Assembly (NCBI RefSeq): GCF_014863405.1
Contig: NZ_JACZZA010000010.1
Location: 62,001-126,000, forward strand
Origin: Dyella acidiphila
GTDB lineage: Bacteria; Pseudomonadota; Gammaproteobacteria; Xanthomonadales; Rhodanobacteraceae
DNA length: 64,000 nt
Direction: 5' to 3'
The notes under the pieces are model-generated. The model made no database searches, was not told where the DNA came from, and was given only the letters and a program-made list of their open reading frames with translations. This document shows, piece by piece, positions 25,211 through 34,400 of the stretch; within the stretch, counting starts at the first letter, position 1, and each line of letters begins with the position of its first letter. The translations under genes and the position numbers were made by a program.

Positions 25211-27079
25211 ATGAAACGTCGCGAATTCATCAGCTTCGCCCTCCTGTCCACGCTGGCGCTGGATGGCCGCGTGCTCGCCGCGGGCGGCCAAGGCACGCCG
25301 GTCGCGACGCCGCTTGCCGATGGCAAGCCGCATGCATTCACCCTGCGCGCGCACGACTTCGTGATGGATGGCCAGCCGTTCCAGATCCGCAGCGGCGAAA
25401 TGCATCCGGCGCGCATTCCCCGCTCGTACTGGCACCATCGCATCCGCATGGCCAAGGCAATGGGGCTCAATACCATTGCGCTGTACATCATGTGGAACCA
25501 GCTGGAAGGCGAGCCGGGCGTGTTCGATCTCAGCTCGGGGAACCGCGACTTTGCCGCCTTTATCCAACTGTGCCAGGCAGAGGGCATGTGGGTGTATCTG
25601 CGCCCCGGTCCCTATGTATGCGCCGAGTGGGATATGGGCGGCCTGCCGGCCTATCTGCTGCGCAAGCCTGGGGTCAAGCTGCGCGACCGGCACGACGCCG
25701 ACTACATGGCAGGCGTGCAGCGCTATATCGCCGCGGTAGCGCCGAAGATCGCTCCGCTGATGGCAGCGGCCGGCGGTCCGGTGCTGATGCTTCAGATCGA
25801 AAACGAATATTCCTCGTTCGCCGCCGATGTCGGCTATCTTGAAGCGGTGCGCGATTTGTGGCGGTCGCACGGCATCGACGGACCGTTTTCGCTCAGCGAG
25901 ACGCCACCGGATTTCAAGCGCCGCCATGCCTACCTGCCCGATGCCGCGCTCGGCCTGGATGGCGCCGAACCGCCGCAGCTGCGCGCCGCACTATCTTCCG
26001 CACCGCATGCGCCGGTGTGGGTGGGCGAATCCTATCCCGGCTGGCTTACCCACTGGGGCGAGCGCGAATTCGCCCGCAAGAGCAATGCCGAGGTGATGCG
26101 CAAGCTGATCGCCGGCGGCTATTCCTTCAATCTGTATGTGGTGCACGGTGGCACCAATTTCGGCCTCAGCGCCGGCGCGAATGCGGATGACGACGGCTCC
26201 AACTTCCAGCCGGTGATCACCAGCTACGACTACGCCGCGCCGATCGACGAATGCGGCGACCCCACGCCGGCTTATCACGCATTGCGCGCGATCATCGGCG
26301 GCGCCGATGCACCGGCGCTGCCGCCGCCCTGCCCCAAGGGTGCGTTTGCCGACGTGTTGCCGGCAGCGTATGCCTCGCTCTGGGACAACCTGCCCGCGCC
26401 GGTCAGCACGCACGTGCCGGCCGGCAACGAAGCCTTGCTGCGGCAAAACCAGGGCATCGTCGTGTACCGCAAGACCGTCAAGCGCGGCCATGCGCTGCAT
26501 ATCGATGGCGTGCGCGATTACGCGGTAGTGCACGTCGACCAGAACGAACGCGGCCATATTTCGCGCGTGCGCGATCCGCGCCTGCACAGCTCGCCGACCC
26601 TGCACCTGGCGCATGCCGGCCAGCAGGACGCAATGCAGTTGGAGATCCTGGTCGACAGCTTCGGTCATATCAATTTCGGGCCGCAGGTCGGCGACGCCAA
26701 AGGCCTGGTCGGCAGCGTGCAGCTCGATGGCACGGCGCTGCGCGACTGGCAGGTTTACGGTCTGCCGCTGGATGAAGCTTTTATCGCCGGCCTGAAGCCC
26801 ACGCTCGCGCAGCCCGCTCGACCCGGACTGTTCTTCAAAGCGAACATGCGCCTGCACCGACAGGGCGATGTCTATATCGACCTGCGCGCCTGGAACAAGG
26901 GCTATGTCTGGGTCAACGGCCATCTGCTGGGACGCTACTGGCATATCGGTCCGCAGCAATGCCTGTATTGCCCGGCCGAATGGCTGAGCGACGGCGACAA
27001 CCAGATCCTGATCCTGGACCTGCACCAGACCACGGCAGCACCGGTGCGCTGTGCCAGCAATCTGGCGGGGACAGCGTGA
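25211..27079 (+). CDS. Glycoside hydrolase family 35 beta-galactosidase (Tat-type signal)
   Basis: A 622-residue exported enzyme. The N-terminus MKRREFISFALLSTLALDGR has a twin-arginine-like motif (KRREFI), so it is probably sent folded to the periplasm. The GH35 barrel shows IRSGEMHPARIPRSYWHHRI, GPYVCAEWDMGGLPAYLL, acid/base glutamate in MLQIENEYSSFA (about residue 200), nucleophile glutamate in WVGESYPGWLTHWGE, and VHGGTNFGLSAG. The C-terminal jelly-rolls end HIGPQQCLYCPAEWL. GH35 enzymes cleave terminal beta-D-galactose. The stop codon overlaps the next start as TGATG, showing translational coupling. Confidence 0.92.
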   Translation: MKRREFISFALLSTLALDGRVLAAGGQGTPVATPLADGKPHAFTLRAHDFVMDGQPFQIRSGEMHPARIPRSYWHHRIRMAKAMGLNTIALYIMWNQLEGEPGVFDLSSGNRDFAAFIQLCQAEGMWVYLRPGPYVCAEWDMGGLPAYLLRKPGVKLRDRHDADYMAGVQRYIAAVAPKIAPLMAAAGGPVLMLQIENEYSSFAADVGYLEAVRDLWRSHGIDGPFSLSETPPDFKRRHAYLPDAALGLDGAEPPQLRAALSSAPHAPVWVGESYPGWLTHWGEREFARKSNAEVMRKLIAGGYSFNLYVVHGGTNFGLSAGANADDDGSNFQPVITSYDYAAPIDECGDPTPAYHALRAIIGGADAPALPPPCPKGAFADVLPAAYASLWDNLPAPVSTHVPAGNEALLRQNQGIVVYRKTVKRGHALHIDGVRDYAVVHVDQNERGHISRVRDPRLHSSPTLHLAHAGQQDAMQLEILVDSFGHINFGPQVGDAKGLVGSVQLDGTALRDWQVYGLPLDEAFIAGLKPTLAQPARPGLFFKANMRLHRQGDVYIDLRAWNKGYVWVNGHLLGRYWHIGPQQCLYCPAEWLSDGDNQILILDLHQTTAAPVRCASNLAGTA

Positions 27080-28455
27080 TGAATTCCATCGGCCAGACCT
27101 CCGCCGCTACCGAGCACAGCGCAACCGCATCGGCGCCGCCGCGTGCGCTGGGTTTCTGGGGCGGCCTCTCGGCCAATCTGTTGAACATGATCGGCGTGGG
27201 GCCCTTCATCACCATTCCGCTGGCGCTATCGGCGCTGGCCGGTCCCATGGTGCTGGTCGGCTGGCTGGCCGGCGCGCTGTTGTGCCTGTGCGACGGCATG
27301 GTGTGGGCGGAACTGGGTTCGGCCATTCCCGAATCCGGCGGCCCTTATCATTACCTGCGCACCGCTTACGGCAGCGAAGGTGCGGGACGCCTGTTCGGCT
27401 TTCTCTACCTATGGCAGACCGTGCTGACTGCACCGCTGTCGATCGGCTCGGCCGCGGTCGGCTTTGCGCAATACCTGGCCTTCCTGCTTCCGGGCCTGGA
27501 CCATCGCGGCCAGGTGATCACGGCTGCGCTGCTTTGCCTGGTCAATACCGCCTTGCTGTATCGCAAGGTCGATTCGGTGCAGCGACTGTCGCTGCTGGTC
27601 ACGGTGGTGGTGATCGGTGCCTGCCTGTGGATCGTGCTCAGCGGCCTGCTGCATTTCGATATGCACCGCTTTGCCGGCTTTATGCACGCCGGCACCGATA
27701 TGCACGGATTCTGGCTGGGGCTGGGCACGGTCAGCCTGATCGCGGTGTACGACTACGGCGGCTACAACAATGTCTGCATGCTGGGCGGCGAGATCAAGCG
27801 GCCGCAGCGCAATATTCCGCTCGCCGTATTGGTCTCGATTCCGATCGTGGCGGTGCTGTACATGGGCTTGAACCTGTCGGTGCTCGGCGTGCTGCCGTGG
27901 CAGCAGGCGGCGCAATCCAAGGCAGTGGTCGCCGATTTCATGCAGGCCATCTACGGCCACACCGGCGGCATGGTGGCGGTGCTGCTGATCCTGCTGGCGA
28001 GCTGGGGTTCGGCCCTGGTGGTATTGCTGGGCTATTCACGCGTGCCGTTTGCCGCCGCCGCATCCGGCCAGTTCTTTCCGATCTTTGCGCGGTTGCATCC
28101 GCGCGGACGCTTTCCCACTGTGGCGCTGCTATTTACCGGCGCGATCTCGGCACTGGCCTGCGTGCTGCCGCTGGACGACCTGATCGCGGCGCTGATGATC
28201 ATCCAGATCATGTACCAGTACCTGGCGCAGTGCCTGGCCATCGTGCTGCTGCGGCGGCGCCCGCGCGATCCGCACCATTTCCGCATGCCGCTGTATCCGC
28301 TGCCGGTGCTGATCAGCGTAATCGGCTGGCTGTACATCGTATGCACCAGCCCCTGGCGGCATATTCTCGCAGGCGTAGCAACCATGCTTGGCGGCGCGCT
28401 GATTTACGCAATCGATGCATGGAGACATAAAGCATGGCCGTTCCAGAGACCATGA
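27079..28455 (+). CDS. APC-family permease of the sugar cluster
   Basis: A 458-residue inner-membrane protein with about 12 helices of the amino acid-polyamine-organocation family. The first helix has LSANLLNMIGVGPFITIPLA with the family's GIGxxI-like motif, and helix 3 carries SAIPESGGPYHYLRTAYG. Helix 8 region: GSALVVLLGYSRVPFAAA. Most members move amino acids; its position between a beta-galactosidase and a carbohydrate kinase suggests it moves a sugar or amino-sugar product, which would be unusual for the family. It overlaps GH35 by one base and the kinase by 22 bases. The substrate is unknown. Confidence 0.85.
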   Translation: MNSIGQTSAATEHSATASAPPRALGFWGGLSANLLNMIGVGPFITIPLALSALAGPMVLVGWLAGALLCLCDGMVWAELGSAIPESGGPYHYLRTAYGSEGAGRLFGFLYLWQTVLTAPLSIGSAAVGFAQYLAFLLPGLDHRGQVITAALLCLVNTALLYRKVDSVQRLSLLVTVVVIGACLWIVLSGLLHFDMHRFAGFMHAGTDMHGFWLGLGTVSLIAVYDYGGYNNVCMLGGEIKRPQRNIPLAVLVSIPIVAVLYMGLNLSVLGVLPWQQAAQSKAVVADFMQAIYGHTGGMVAVLLILLASWGSALVVLLGYSRVPFAAAASGQFFPIFARLHPRGRFPTVALLFTGAISALACVLPLDDLIAALMIIQIMYQYLAQCLAIVLLRRRPRDPHHFRMPLYPLPVLISVIGWLYIVCTSPWRHILAGVATMLGGALIYAIDAWRHKAWPFQRP

Positions 28456-29381
28456 AACGCTGGGATGTGGTGGTGGTGGGCGAGATCTACGCCGATCATG
28501 TATTCAGCGGCTTCCAGCACTGGCCGGCGCCAGGCGAGGAAGTGCATACCGACCACTATCTGCGCGAACTCGGCGGCGGCACCGTCAACACCGCCTGCGG
28601 CCTGGCCCGGCTGCAACGGCGCGTGCGCCTGGTGGGACTGATCGGCGAAGCGGATCGCGAGTGGTTCAAGTCGCGCCTGAAAAGTTTCGGCCTGTCGGCC
28701 GATGGCTTGCGCTGCAGCCCGCTGGATACCGGCGTGACAGTCAGCGTATCCACTGCGCAGGATCGCAGTTTCTATACCTATCCGGGCGCCAACCGGCGCC
28801 TGACCGAACTGCTTGACGATCCCGGCACGCGCAGCGAGCTGATCGCTGCGCGCCATGTGCACTTCGCCATGCCGCTGGCGGCGGACCTGGCGCGGCGCCT
28901 GTTTCCGCTGCTGCATAAAGCCGGCTGCACCACCTCGCTGGATGTCGGCTTCAGTCCGGACTGGCTGCAGGACCCGGACAACCACTGGACCTGCCGCGCG
29001 GTCGACTATTTCTTCCCCAACCAGGCCGAAGCACGCCTGCTCAGCGGCGACGAGAGCGCCGAAGCGTTTCGCGACTGGGCCCAGTCGGTGGGCTTGCGCC
29101 ATGCCGTGATCAAGCTGGGCGCCGCCGGCGCGGCGGCCATCGTGCGCAACGATTTGCTGCGCGTGCCGCCGCCACCGGTGCATGCCGTGGACATGACCGG
29201 CGCCGGCGATGCCTTCGACGCCGGCTTTATCGATGGCGTGCTGAACGGCGAATCGATCGAACACTGTCTGCAACGCGCCTGCATCTGCGGCGCGTTGTGC
29301 ACCACCCGGATCGGCGCACTGGAAGGGCTCCCCGATCTGTTTTCGCTAAGGAGTACGTATGAGCAAATCTATGGACCGTAA
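28434..29381 (+). CDS. PfkB/ribokinase-family carbohydrate kinase
   Basis: The 315-residue cytosolic kinase has the family pattern: VVVVGEIYADHVFSG at the N-terminus, the glycine-rich sugar-binding site LGGGTVNTACGLARLQRRVR, FFPNQAEARLLSG in the middle and the catalytic anion-hole motif DMTGAGDAFDAGFIDG near residue 250 with the catalytic aspartate GDAFD. It phosphorylates a sugar or nucleoside hydroxyl with ATP. The start at 28434 has GGAGA nine bases upstream; an ATG at 28452 would give an ATGA overlap with the permease stop. It overlaps the GH4 gene by 23 bases. The likely role is to make the phosphorylated disaccharide that GH4 needs. Confidence 0.9.
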   Translation: MAVPETMKRWDVVVVGEIYADHVFSGFQHWPAPGEEVHTDHYLRELGGGTVNTACGLARLQRRVRLVGLIGEADREWFKSRLKSFGLSADGLRCSPLDTGVTVSVSTAQDRSFYTYPGANRRLTELLDDPGTRSELIAARHVHFAMPLAADLARRLFPLLHKAGCTTSLDVGFSPDWLQDPDNHWTCRAVDYFFPNQAEARLLSGDESAEAFRDWAQSVGLRHAVIKLGAAGAAAIVRNDLLRVPPPPVHAVDMTGAGDAFDAGFIDGVLNGESIEHCLQRACICGALCTTRIGALEGLPDLFSLRSTYEQIYGP

Positions 29382-30780
29382 GATCGCCCTGATCGGCGGC
29401 GGCGGTGTGCGCGCACCGCTGGTGATCTTCGGTGTGGACGAAGCAACCGAGGCCTTGGGCGCAAAGGAACTGGTGCTGTACGACCCCGACCAGGACCGCC
29501 TGGCGGTGATGGTGGCATTGGGCCGGGCGATCGTGGCCAAGTCCGGCGGCTCGTTGCAGCTGCGCGCAGCCACCTCGGCGGAAGATGCGATCGACGGCGC
29601 GCAGTTCGTGATGAACAGCATCCGCGTCGGCGGCATCGCCGGACGCGCGGCCGACGAGCAGGCCTCGATCGAACAAGGCTATCCCGGCCAGGAGACCACC
29701 GGTCCGGCCGGCGCGGCCATGGCGCTGCGCACCGTGCCGGCCGCGCTGGAACAAGCCCGGCTGGTGGAACGCCTGAGTCCGGATGCGTGGCTGGTGAACT
29801 TCACCAATCCCGCCGGCCTGATCACCCAGGCCGTGACCAGCCATACGCGCGCCAAGATGGTCGGCATCTGCGATACCCCGACCGAGCTGTTCCACAACAT
29901 CGCCACCGCGCTGGGCGAACCACTGCACGATGTGCACTGCGATTATGTCGGCCTCAATCACCTGGGCTGGGTGCGCGGCGTGCGCGTGCGCGGCGTGGAT
30001 GTGATGGACAAGCTGCTCGCCAGCGACGAGCTGCTGCGCCAGCTGTATCTGGCGCCGCTGTTCGACTTCAGCATGATCCGCTCGCTGCGGCTGATCCCCA
30101 CCGAATACCTGTTTTTCTATTACGAACGCCGGCGCGCCCTGCACAACCAGCAGCAGCAAGGCGGCAGCCGTGGTGCGGAAATCCAGCAGCTCAACCAGAT
30201 CCTGATCGACGAGCTGAAGAGCCGTCTCAACGCCGGCGACGGCGACGGCGCGGTGGCTGCCTATGCGGCTTACCTCAACCAGCGCTCCGGCTCGTATATG
30301 AAACTGGAAGCGGAAGGCGGTTCGGCCTTCGATCCTGGCGTCAGCCTCAATGTGGATCCGTTCCGCACGGCCACCGGCTATCACCGCATCGCCATCGATG
30401 TGATGAGCGCACTGACCGGCGCCAGGCCGGCCACCATTGTGGTCAATACACGCAACCGCGGCGCCCTGCCCGACCTGCCCGACGACGACATCGTGGAAAC
30501 CGCCGCACGCATCAGCCTGGATTCGGTGGTGCCCGAACCGATTGCGCCACTACCGGATGAAGTACGCGGACTGGTGCACGCGGTTAAAGCCTATGAGCGC
30601 GCTGCCATCGAGGCCGCCATCGGCAACCAGCGACTGACCGCACGCAAGGCACTGCTGATCCATCCGGCCATCGGCGAATGGACGCCGAGCGAAGCGCTGT
30701 TGCGCAACATGTTCGGCAGTGTCGACGCCGATGGCGAATGCCTGTGCCATGGCCCCATGCACGGACATCCGCATCGCTAA
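29359..30780 (+). CDS. GH4 family 6-phospho-glycosidase (NAD+ and Mn2+ dependent)
   Basis: The 473-residue protein has the GH4 architecture: NAD-binding GGGGVRAPLVIFG and YDPDQDRL at the N-terminus, VNFTNPAGLITQAV, the metal-binding cysteine in VGICDTPTELFHNIA (about residue 170), histidine in YVGLNHLGWVRGV (about 200), and catalytic tyrosine region in the RRALHNQQ block. GH4 enzymes cleave 6-phospho-alpha- or beta-glycosides by oxidation at C3, elimination and reduction. It starts after a strong AAGGAG site within the kinase gene, so the two are co-translated. In most bacteria the substrate comes from a PTS; here the PfkB kinase may supply it. Confidence 0.93.
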   Translation: MSKSMDRKIALIGGGGVRAPLVIFGVDEATEALGAKELVLYDPDQDRLAVMVALGRAIVAKSGGSLQLRAATSAEDAIDGAQFVMNSIRVGGIAGRAADEQASIEQGYPGQETTGPAGAAMALRTVPAALEQARLVERLSPDAWLVNFTNPAGLITQAVTSHTRAKMVGICDTPTELFHNIATALGEPLHDVHCDYVGLNHLGWVRGVRVRGVDVMDKLLASDELLRQLYLAPLFDFSMIRSLRLIPTEYLFFYYERRRALHNQQQQGGSRGAEIQQLNQILIDELKSRLNAGDGDGAVAAYAAYLNQRSGSYMKLEAEGGSAFDPGVSLNVDPFRTATGYHRIAIDVMSALTGARPATIVVNTRNRGALPDLPDDDIVETAARISLDSVVPEPIAPLPDEVRGLVHAVKAYERAAIEAAIGNQRLTARKALLIHPAIGEWTPSEALLRNMFGSVDADGECLCHGPMHGHPHR

Positions 30781-30814
30781 ATAGACACCGGCAGCCCCGC
30801 CTTCCCCATTTCCC

Positions 30815-31339
30815 TCAGGCAAGCACTTCGTATTCGGATTTCACCAGACCGCTCCCGTACGCATGGGTCGCCACGTGACGTAGCTGCACATCGTGCGGGA
30901 GTGAACCGAACAGCGGGATGCCTTCGCCGATCAGCACGGGCACGCGCGTCACGGTGATGTGCCGGACCAGTCCGGCGCGCAGAAAGCCCTGCACGGCCAC
31001 GCCGCCGTCGATGTAGGCGTGCTTGAAGCCGCGGGCGGCGAGCTGCGCGAAAATTTCCGCCGCATCGCCGGCCATCCGCTCCACGCGTCCCACCGCCATG
31101 CTGGAAATATCCAGCGGCCGATGGCTCAGCACGATTACCTGGCGCTCGCCATAAGGCCACGCGGGCAAGGCCAGCACGACCTCGAAGGTATGCCGCCCGA
31201 TGACCAGCACATCGACCGTGGCGATGAACTCCTCGTAGCCGTGCGGTTCGCCGCCGCCGGCAGGAAGGAAATCGTAGGCGCCGTTGCGGCGCGCGATATA
31301 GCCATCCAGGCTGGTTCCGACGAAGACGGAGGTCATCAT
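30815..31339 (-). CDS. Dihydrofolate reductase/RibD C-terminal family protein
   Basis: A 174-residue NADPH-dependent reductase-like protein: MTSVFVGTSLDGYIARRNGA at the N-terminus with the family's SLDGYIA motif, VIGRHTFEVVL, VIVLSHRP and the later YIDGGVAVQGFLRAGLVRHI motif. YwjB/YyaP-like reductases of this kind have no settled substrate and are usually monocistronic. It converges with the sugar cluster, 34 bases after GH4, so it is not part of that operon. Confidence 0.88.
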   Translation of the reverse strand: MMTSVFVGTSLDGYIARRNGAYDFLPAGGGEPHGYEEFIATVDVLVIGRHTFEVVLALPAWPYGERQVIVLSHRPLDISSMAVGRVERMAGDAAEIFAQLAARGFKHAYIDGGVAVQGFLRAGLVRHITVTRVPVLIGEGIPLFGSLPHDVQLRHVATHAYGSGLVKSEYEVLA

Positions 31340-31447
31340 GGCGGCAGCTCCCAGGCGGGTAGGCCGTCAAATTAGCATGCGGGCTGCAACCATGCCTGCT
31401 TGATCGCCTGTGCTAGATGACGAGGTAAACGCCGGCAATTCCCCTAC

Positions 31448-31467
31448 CGTCATTCCGGCAAACGCCG
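31448..31467. repeat. Half REP-like repeat near the autotransporter stop
   Basis: CCGTCATTCCGGCAAACGCC resembles one arm of the REP-like repeat at 10130. Only one arm is seen, immediately downstream of the autotransporter gene's stop codon. Confidence 0.4.
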
Positions 31468-34400
31468 CTAAAAACTCACGCGCACCCCTGCGCTGGCACG
31501 CCAGCCACCGGGAAGAGTGTCTCCACTGGATGAATGTCCCGCCTCGGCGAATACCCGCCAATGCCCCGGCAGCGCCACTTGCACGCCCGCCGCCGCTTCC
31601 GCGGTGGTCGCATGCCGCGCCGGCAGCAGCACCGGCAGCGTGCCGCCATCGAGCGAGGCGGTAAGGTCGGGACTGGCACCCACCACATGCACCACCGCCG
31701 CCCGCGCGTATACATCCGCCGCGACGGTACCGGTGCCGGGCAAGGTCTGGCCGGCCAGCAGGCCGGCACGCGAGAGGAAGCTATGGTTCTGGCGCACGTC
31801 GAAGCGCACATCATTGCTGGCACGGTAACTGCTGTGGCCGACCGATCCGTATGCGGCCTGCAGCTGCGGCTCGATATACCCGCCGCGCTGGTTGCGCAGA
31901 CGCCGGCCCACGCGCAATGACAGGCTTGCCGAGGGCGAGCGGTAGCGCGCGGCGGCGGTGCCGAATGCGTCGGTGGCCACGTAGCTGCTACGCCAGTGCC
32001 CGGCCCGCGCCACGAGATCCGCAAACACACCGCCGGCAGACACCCAACTGCTGTACAGCCCGAGCGAATCGCCGCGCAGTTCGGCGCTGCCGTTCGGCAC
32101 CTCGGCACGCGATTGATCGTGCGTGTAGACCAGCCCGGTGGTGTTGGTGCCGCCGTCGTAGTTGCTGCGCCGGTCGGCGCCGATGGATGCCGTCGTGGTG
32201 CTTTGCCGGTAGCGGCCATCCTCGCCGTCACCATGCAATTCGCCGCCGCCGGCATCGGTCCACACGGCGGCAGTGTCGTCTTGATCCAGTCGCAAGGATT
32301 CACTGCGGCGATCCACGGCCGCATCGTCCAGCTGCCATGCATTGGCCAGCGCGCGCGCGGTATCGGCGGCAACCATCACGCCGGTGGCCGGTGTCATGAC
32401 GGCGGCGCCATTGGCCGGCACGACGCCCACGTCTGCCGTATTCAGATGCTTGGTGCTGCTCGCGACAGTGGTGCCCGCTTGGCTGCCGGACGAGCCTGTA
32501 CCTGCACTGCCACCCGTGGCGCTAGTTGTATTGCCGGTACTTGTGCTGCCTGTACTCGTGCTACCAGTACTCGTGCTGTTGCTGCCGGTGCCGCTCGCAG
32601 CGGTGCTGCCGCTGGCACCGCTGTTGTTGCCGAGAATATCGATGCCGGTCAGCAATACCTGCTTGCGGTCCGTACTCAGGCTCACCTGCGGCGTATAGGA
32701 GAACTGCACCAGCGCATTCTCATAGGTGGCCTTCCACTGCCCGGTCAGTCCCTGCACCGCCTGGAACTGCGCCGTTCCGCCGGCCGCGGCGCCAGCGTCG
32801 GCGATCACGATCGGCGTAGACGCGGCAATCGCCACGCCCTTTTGCAGCGCCGTGGCATTCACCCATGAGGTGGCATCGAGCACCGGATCGTAGGCGATAC
32901 GGATGCCCAGCGTGCCGCTCGCCGCAAACGAGCTGATGCCGCTGGTAAAGACAATCTTGTCGGCCTGCCCGTTGCGGATATCGCTGAGCAGCGTGAACGC
33001 CGCGCCATCGGCCAGCTGCACGCTGGCGCCATGCGCGTCGCTGCTGCCGATCTGCAGCGTGCGATAGCTGTAGGCCGGCACGCTGCCGGGCGAAAAGCTG
33101 CCCCAGCTCGCCGCCAGGTCGATGCTGCTGCCGCTGCCGATAGCAAGGCTGCCGGCACCGAAATCGGTGAGCATGCTGCCACTGCCGACCGGCATCCAGC
33201 TCGCGCCGTGGGTAAACGACAGCTCGGCGGCGCCCGCCGCGAAGACCGCCGTGCCGGAGGTGCCGCTGTCTGCAAGCACCAGGCCCTTCAGATACGAATT
33301 CGCGTCATCGAAATTCAGCGTGGTGGTGCCGCTATATACCGTGCCGCCATCGCTCACCTTGCCGGTCAGCACATCGCCCTGCACCTTTACCGACTGCGTG
33401 CCGCCCTGGTTGACCGAGAGCTGCGCGCTCACGCCATCCATGGCGGCATTCCAGATCGCGTACTGATGCGCGCCGCCGGTTTCGGCCACGTCGAGGCCGC
33501 CGGCCAGCGTGACACTGCCTCCATTGTTGGCGATGCCATAGGCCGTGCAGCTGGCGCAACTGGTGCCAGCGCGCAAGACCACGCTCTTGCCGGCATTATT
33601 GAAGCTGACGACGCCGTTGTTGTTGATTGCATAACTGTCGGTGGTGGCCGTGATGCTTACGCTGGCCGCGCCGGCATAGGTCATCGAACTGCCCATGCCA
33701 TACAGATTGCTCAGGCCGGTGGGCGTACCGAAGGGGATATAGCCGGTGCCGTTGCTGACCGAAACGCTCAAGTCACCGCCCACATACAGGCGCGACGTGC
33801 GGTAGGTATTGTCGATGCCGAAGGCCGAGCGCGGCCCGTTGGCGGTGATCGACGCATTGCCGCTGATGCTCAGGTTGCCCTGGTTGCGGATGCCCATCAC
33901 GGTCGAGCCGTTCGAAGTGGCCGTCAGCGACAGATTGCCGTTGATGGCCAGCTTGCTGTTGACGTTGTCGTTGTAGATGCCGTGCACATCGTCGCTCGGC
34001 CAGATGCCATACGAAACGAGCGTGACATTGCCGTTCATCACGATGCTGCTGCGGCCGCCGCCGGAATTGTAGATCGCATCCGTGGCTGCGCCGCGCGCCT
34101 GCGCGGTAATGCTGGTGTCGCCGTTGAAGGTCACCTGCCCCTGATAGACATTGAGCCCCTTCGAGTAGCCCGGCGTGTCGGTGACGATGGTGGTGGTGCC
34201 GTTGAAGGTGGCGCTCGCCTGGTAGACATTAACGCCGATGGACGAACTGTTCGGCACCGCGTCGTCCGATTGCGCGTGCACCGTGGTATTGCCGTTGACG
34301 GTAAGACTGGCGCCGCCCTGCACGCTGATGCCTTCGGCCACGCCCCAGGCCCCGGCCACCGGCCGCAGCGCGGCGACGCTCAACTGGCCGACGCCGTCGC

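Noticed and set aside
32450-32620. Repeat or mobile insertion in the autotransporter
   Set aside because: The S/T/G codon repeats (STGSTSTG) are a low-complexity linker before the barrel, common in this protein class.
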